64,000 nt of DNA from Ignelater luminosus (lineage: Eukaryota; Arthropoda; Insecta; Coleoptera; Elateridae). Every line of letters begins with the position of its first letter. Positions within the stretch are counted from its first letter, which is position 1. Under the pieces are notes generated by a model that was not told where the DNA came from, did no database searches, and was given only the letters and a program-made list of their open reading frames with translations. The position numbers and the translations under genes are program-made. Where the stretch lies: positions 750,887-814,886 of the forward strand of contig VTPC01090587.1 in the NCBI GenBank assembly GCA_011009095.1, in the 5' to 3' direction. Below are positions 59,352 through 64,000 of the stretch, in pieces.

Positions 59352-60968
59352 CTTTCTGTAAAAATATTAAAAGTGTCACTTTTTATATTACCGAAATATT
59401 TACTTTTGTAGTTTTCCCCTAAATCGTGCAGTTTATTACAGATGCAATATAAAAGCGGACAAATTCTGGATTAATCTGTTTGGTTGGAATATTGGAAATC
59501 TATGTAGTTAAGGCTGGATTTGTATAAGAACTATTAACGACCAAAGAGAAGGAGTAGCAGTCTATAACAGCCAGTGAACAAACTGGCTTGGTTGCGACTG
59601 CGCAGTGTAACTCACTACACGCGACCGACAGCGGCCTGCACTTGCGGACTAGATCATATATTGAATTAATGAGTTATTTGTGTTTACACTTTTTCTTTTA
59701 TGATAATGGTCGTGTAAGGAAAACTCATTGTCATTATTAATAAGTATTCTTTATCAGGTCGTCAAGCAGTTAATCTAAAACGTATGTTACGCCTATGGAA
59801 TTTGTAATTCATTACAATTATTCATTAGTCAAAATAGTAATTCATTAAAATTACAAATTACTTTTTTTGAAAAGTAATGCATTACAATTACTCATTACTT
59901 TACAAAAGTAATCCATTACTTGAGGCATTACTTTTTTTTTATTATTCTTAAAAAATTATAGAATAACTGCTGGCATAGTATATCTACCCAAAGAGTTCAG
60001 AATCTTTTAAAGATGGGTACCGTTATTGCAAATTTACGTGTTGTAAATTTTGTTAGTAGAGATAATTAAAGAATTTAGTTAAGTGACTCATGCATACTAC
60101 CTAACTACCTGCTGGGTAAATCGTTAAACTTAAATAAACTTAACAAGAAACAATTTTATAAAAAATATTATTTCGAATTACAAGTAATTGCAACATTCCA
60201 CTACAATTACTCGAAAAAAGTAATTAATTACAATTAATCCTTACTTTTTGTAAAAAGGACGTGGTGAAATATGTAAATTGTTACGAAACCAAATAATTAG
60301 AAAATTTCTCAATTTTCGGAATTGGTAATTGATTTGACGATAAAAGTTACTCTTGCATTTTTCCCGTAGAATGCAACATTTTCTCGTAAAATTGGATAAT
60401 TCAAAACGTCCCAAATTCACAGTGAAAGTCATACGTTGTCTCAGAAATAGGATATAATTATTCGCATCATATTATTCCTTGACAGAGATTAAGTCTAATT
60501 TGCCAGATAACTTTTATCCTAAAGTGCGTCGTCTTCGAGATACAGGATGTCAAAGTTTAATTAAAAACAAGAAATCTCGATACCTTGTATCTTGAAAACG
60601 ATGCAGTTTAAGGAAACAAGCTGTAAGGCAAAGTAGGCTTAATTTCTCTTGAAGAATGCGATGCGAATAATTACATCCTGTTTTTGAGAAAACGCATGAA
60701 ATTTAATTTTTTTAAATTTAATTGAGGAATTATGTGGAACAACGTTATTTATGAATTTGTAAGTTGAGTTGACTATCCAAACTGCTAAGGGGCGCGTTTT
60801 ATGTGAATCACGCTGCATTGATCGTTGACAACTTTACTTTAACATCTCGATCTTCGACTAGGTAAAAGAGGTCACTTTTAACCATTGAAACGTGTGTGCC
60901 TCCAAAGCCGATGGGCATAAAATACTTTCTATGTAATGTCTTAAACTGCAAACATTAGACTTACTTAG
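59352..60968. other. Intergenic, repeat-rich
   Basis: 5' flank of the protease homologue. At 59790-60240 the strings TAATGCATTAC and ACAATTACTC recur in both orientations. 60300..60715 is copy 3 of the palindromic repeat seen at 43160 and 45829. Confidence 0.4.
60300..60715. repeat. Palindromic dispersed repeat, copy 3
   Basis: Contains the family motifs TACCTTGTATCTTGAAAACG, AAGTAGGCTTAAT and GATGCGAATAATTAC, mirrored around about 60550. Confidence 0.55.
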
Positions 60969-60970
60969 TA

Positions 60971-61277
60971 CAGAGTGATTGTTAATGAGTGAGGATGGTT
61001 TGAATTTGGCGTCGAAGTTTTTCACGTGGTAAGTTGGCTATAGTGTGTAAGCGTTCAGGGTCAGTCGGGAGCAGTGTTGCCAGATGTATGCTGTAAACGT
61101 GAAATTTGAATTAAAAAAATAAAATGAGTCCTTTAGTGTTAAAAAAACCACTGAAGTGCTAAATCTGGCAACACTGCTCCCGGATGACCCAAAACGCTTA
61201 CACACTATAGCCAACATACCACGTGAAAAACTTCGACGCGAAATTCAAACCATCCTCAATCAATTGCAATCACACTG
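60971..61277. mobile_element. Palindromic MITE, TA target
   Basis: The left arm CAGAGTGATTG...GGATGGTTTGAATTT and the right arm are inverted copies for about 125 bp (GTGTAAGCG, CAGTGTTGCCAGAT), leaving a loop of about 60 bp. TA flanks at 60969-60970 and 61278-61279. Confidence 0.8.
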
Positions 61278-62305
61278 TATACACAAATTTCTAAGGAGCC
61301 TTCTTCCGTACAAAGGATAAAAAATAAATAAGAAAAGAAACGCATTGTAGCATGTGCAAATCTTAAGGTTAACTGTAAATGTTACACATTTATATTCCAT
61401 ATGGGATTAAACAGCTAGAATTAAATTCATATTTATTTTCAATCACGTCACACCGAGGGCCGTACCAAAGGCGCCCTCAAGATTTTTTCCAGGGGGGGCA
61501 AAATAAAAATTGCCGTCCAATTCCATGTTTGTCGACAGCATAAAATGATTTTTTTGTATACATTTAATTGTTTTTGCAAGCCAGGGGGGAGGGGCAAATG
61601 ACCTACCTTGCCTTCCCGGGCGCCCTTGGGCCGTACTTTTCATCAGTTCTTAAACGAAGATGCATATTGTAGCAAAATAAAGTACACACGAATATGCTGT
61701 TAATATAAGTATCATTTTCGCAAAAAAAAGCATTAAGTACTTAAGTGATACTTGTAGCTGAGCAGTGTTTTGCAGTTTTCAAGCATTTCATTTAATAAAC
61801 GAAAATAATATACCTACGGCAATAGAATTATCGAAAAATCTCTGAGAACTGCTGAACACTGCTGAGCTACAACCAGCTGTAAGTACGTAAGATGTTTTTG
61901 GGAAAATAACCCTTATGTCAACAGTGTTTAAATCAGCTGTCTGATCGATACTTGTGCAACAGGTCTGTAAGTTTGTATTTTGCTTTATGTTACTACAATT
62001 TGCATCTTAGTTTAAGAAATGACGGATAATAGGGACTTGGGTGTGATGTGAAAGAAAATAAATATGAATTTAACTTCTAGCTGTTTAAACTTATATCGGA
62101 CAAAAAGGTGTGGTACTATACTTTATTTACTTACGTTTTTCTGCTCTGACTTTATTACATACAACAATTTCCCATATTTATTGCAACAATGCTTTTAACA
62201 CTATGAGTTTTTGAACATTTCGCTGCCACTAATACGACTTTTTTTGTCACCACAAAGCTTCACGTTTACTGTTAACTGAATATCACGCATTACAGGTTTC
62301 CTCTC
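61278..62305. other. Intergenic, no supported gene
   Basis: AT-rich; a GC-rich patch at 61445-61635 with CCAGGGGGG runs. The 66-codon minus frame there has no domain. Confidence 0.35.
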
Positions 62306-62444
62306 TTACGTAGTCAAAGGTCTCGATTTTTTGCAGTAACGTTTGACGAACCTTGGGGGTTCTCTCAGATTCTCTTCGAATATAGGACGAACCGGAGGCA
62401 TCTTACTTTCCAAGCAATAAAGATTATTCTTATCATTATTAAAA
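62306..62444 (-). CDS. Terminal exon of unidentified minus-strand gene
   Basis: After a good acceptor (TTTCTTTTAG) 46 codons including the stop are open, starting in phase 2. The text is coding-like: CLESKMPPVRPIFEENLREP followed by PRFVKRYCKKSRPLTT. Basic and proline-rich end; family not recognised. It may belong with the exon at 63183..63310, but that exon ends in phase 0, so at least one exon between them is unseen. Confidence 0.4.
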
Positions 62445-63182
62445 CTAAAAGAAAGATGCTTGGAAGTAAGAAAAACCAACCAATAAGAATTTCAATAAAG
62501 AAATGAACCTGCTGAATTGGTAAATGATTTGTTGAAAACTAAAGTATTAGTATAAGTAATTACAGCTACAGAAAAAGGTAAAGAAAGGAGCATTTCATTG
62601 TATCATCATGAAATGAAAAAAAAATTTAAAATGTTAGATCATCAAACAAGATTAAATTTATCTTCCCAAGGACCAAAGCATAGTTGTAACTATGTAGACT
62701 TCCAGGATTAAAAGTTGATGCTATAACAGCAAGATTACGCTAACTTCACTTAATTGCTTAACAAGGCAATTGGCAATGCCGTCAGTACTTTTCATTATGT
62801 AGTTATGATTTTGAAGAAAAGCATTGTTGTATAAACACTTTTTAAACTTTCTTTACAGAAACAATACCATTTATATTACTTAGTTAATTCTACAAATAAT
62901 ATAATTGTAGAATGATCAGTGTTAAAGATATAAAAACTTTTTGCAAGTATAGAGCTAAAATTCTACGAATTCAATCTATTTTTGTCACATGTAAACAAAT
63001 CTAATACATTTATAAAAATTATATCATGCTTGTGCAATGTTAAATAAATCTTCGTTTTCAAATAGTAATCGCTTTTCTTTCTTCCTTTTATAAAAAATTA
63101 TTTATTGTCCATAAACATAGTGGCGTTAAAAGATATTTCTTAATTCTAATTAATTCACTTATAATAAATGTAAACAACTTAC
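62445..63182. other. Putative intron between two unidentified exons
   Basis: AT-rich; two minus-strand open stretches (about 62640-62735 and 62975-63095) are candidates for a missing exon but have no sound splice pair. Confidence 0.25.
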
Positions 63183-63310
63183 GTACGTCTTTCGGTTTTT
63201 TGCATGTAAAGCAGGTGTTAGAGATTCAACAGAAGAGAGAACATTATGATTGTCTAGAAATTCCGGGGATATACTTGTTAGCGTATACCAAGGTCCGTAA
63301 ACAATGTGTG
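63183..63310 (-). CDS. Internal exon of unidentified minus-strand gene
   Basis: 42 full codons end at a consensus donor (TAC followed by GTAAGT). The text includes HIVYGPWYTLTSISPEFLDN and SSVESLTPALHAKNRKTY, which looks like conserved globular protein. The acceptor CTTTCACAG at 63311-63319 lies within the terminal repeat of the element at 63306..63690. I do not recognise the family. Confidence 0.45.
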
Positions 63311-63690
63311 CTGTGAAAGATAGGTAATCCCATTAGCAGCCATGCTTACGCCAGTAAGCTAGGGTTAAGTTAATACAAGCAATCTATTTGATTATTTTAT
63401 AATAATTGTGTTGCATATAAAGAAATTTCTAAACATTGATTGCTGTAGCGGTAGTTTTCAATATGATCTTGAACACATCAAGGTCATTGAACTGTCTCTT
63501 CCGAGACCCTTTTTAATAATAATTGAGAGTGCAATGCCGGCGTTGTGTGAACATAATTTTAGTCTTTATAGTATTGATTAAAGGAAAAATGTATTTTTTA
63601 CGGATTTCTCAGTATTAACCGCCATTTTTGCACCAGCTCAATGTTTGAAATTAGTATAGGATGATCTATCTTTCACAACACATTATTATT
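63306..63690. mobile_element. TIR element, GTGAAAGGTAGGTCAT family, copy 2
   Basis: GTGTGCTGTGAAAGATAGGT on the left mirrors ATCTATCTTTCACAACAC on the right; related to 53221..53489. It abuts the exon at 63183..63310 and supplies its apparent acceptor. Confidence 0.6.
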
Positions 63691-64000
63691 ATTTACCGAG
63701 CTTGCTACATACCGGTGTAAATGATTAAAAGTAGTAGGAAATTTTCGGTTTCTTTATTTTTCTTTATAGGAAATTTGATCTCACGGATACTATTATTCAG
63801 ATGATTAATTTTGGGAAACTTAAATCCAATAAATAATACGTATAAAAGGAATTACGTATGGAAATTTGAATAAAATTGCTCTAGGCGTTTATTAAGATTA
63901 TGTTTAAGCTTAAACCTGTTTTACAACGTTTTTAATTTTAATTTAATTGCAAATATAATTATTTCGGTTTCAAGGACAATTGAGGAATTTTACTGTTTTT
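63691..64000. other. No feature seen
   Basis: AT-rich DNA to the window end. Confidence 0.3.

Overview
The window is insect nuclear DNA, perhaps from a beetle (order is a low-confidence guess). It is AT-rich, its genes have short GT-AG introns, and it holds recognisable insect gene families (deoxynucleoside kinase, gastrulation-defective-like secreted protease homologue, ALKBH7, SR splicing factor, C2H2 zinc-finger protein). Most of the sequence is a graveyard of transposable elements, many with readable terminal inverted repeats (TIRs) and target-site duplications (TSDs).

Layout. 0-0.4 kb: end of a small unidentified coiled-coil gene (minus). 2.6-3.4 kb: a TIR element with a second one nested in it. 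4.8-5.9 kb: two-exon zinc-finger gene (plus). 9.5-9.9 kb: second copy of the 2.6 kb element. 11.0-11.6 and 13.7-14.3 kb: two PIF/Harbinger-type deletion derivatives. 12.0-12.7 kb: single-exon deoxynucleoside kinase (minus). 15.4-16.6 kb: GC/CpG-rich block with a 42-bp minisatellite. 17.2-24.8 kb: composite transposon made of two tandem THAP-domain elements, the second split by a degenerate Ty3/Gypsy retrotransposon. That Gypsy carries a TARG1-like macrodomain plus a CCCH zinc finger after its integrase. 25-31 kb: gene-poor, with nested MITEs. 31.1-31.9 kb: intronless SR splicing factor (minus). 33.5-34.4 kb: a hAT MITE and a third copy of the 2.6 kb element. 36.5-39.6 kb: four-exon ALKBH7 gene (minus), its large intron filled by nested MITEs. 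42.3-42.7 kb: a SINE inserted into a palindromic MITE. 43-47 kb: palindromic repeats. 48.1-59.4 kb: a multi-exon gd-like serine protease homologue (minus) whose catalytic serine is lost; its introns hold two foldback elements and several MITEs. 62.3-63.3 kb: two exons of an unidentified minus-strand gene.

The cellular genes do not form a pathway together; they are independent neighbours. The most notable system is the macrodomain-CCCH module in the Gypsy element. It sits just behind a -1 frame junction that coincides with a perfectly phased slippery heptamer. The copy itself is dead: gag is mostly deleted, it has a premature stop and frameshifts, an integrase catalytic Asp is changed to Asn, and the 3' LTR is truncated.
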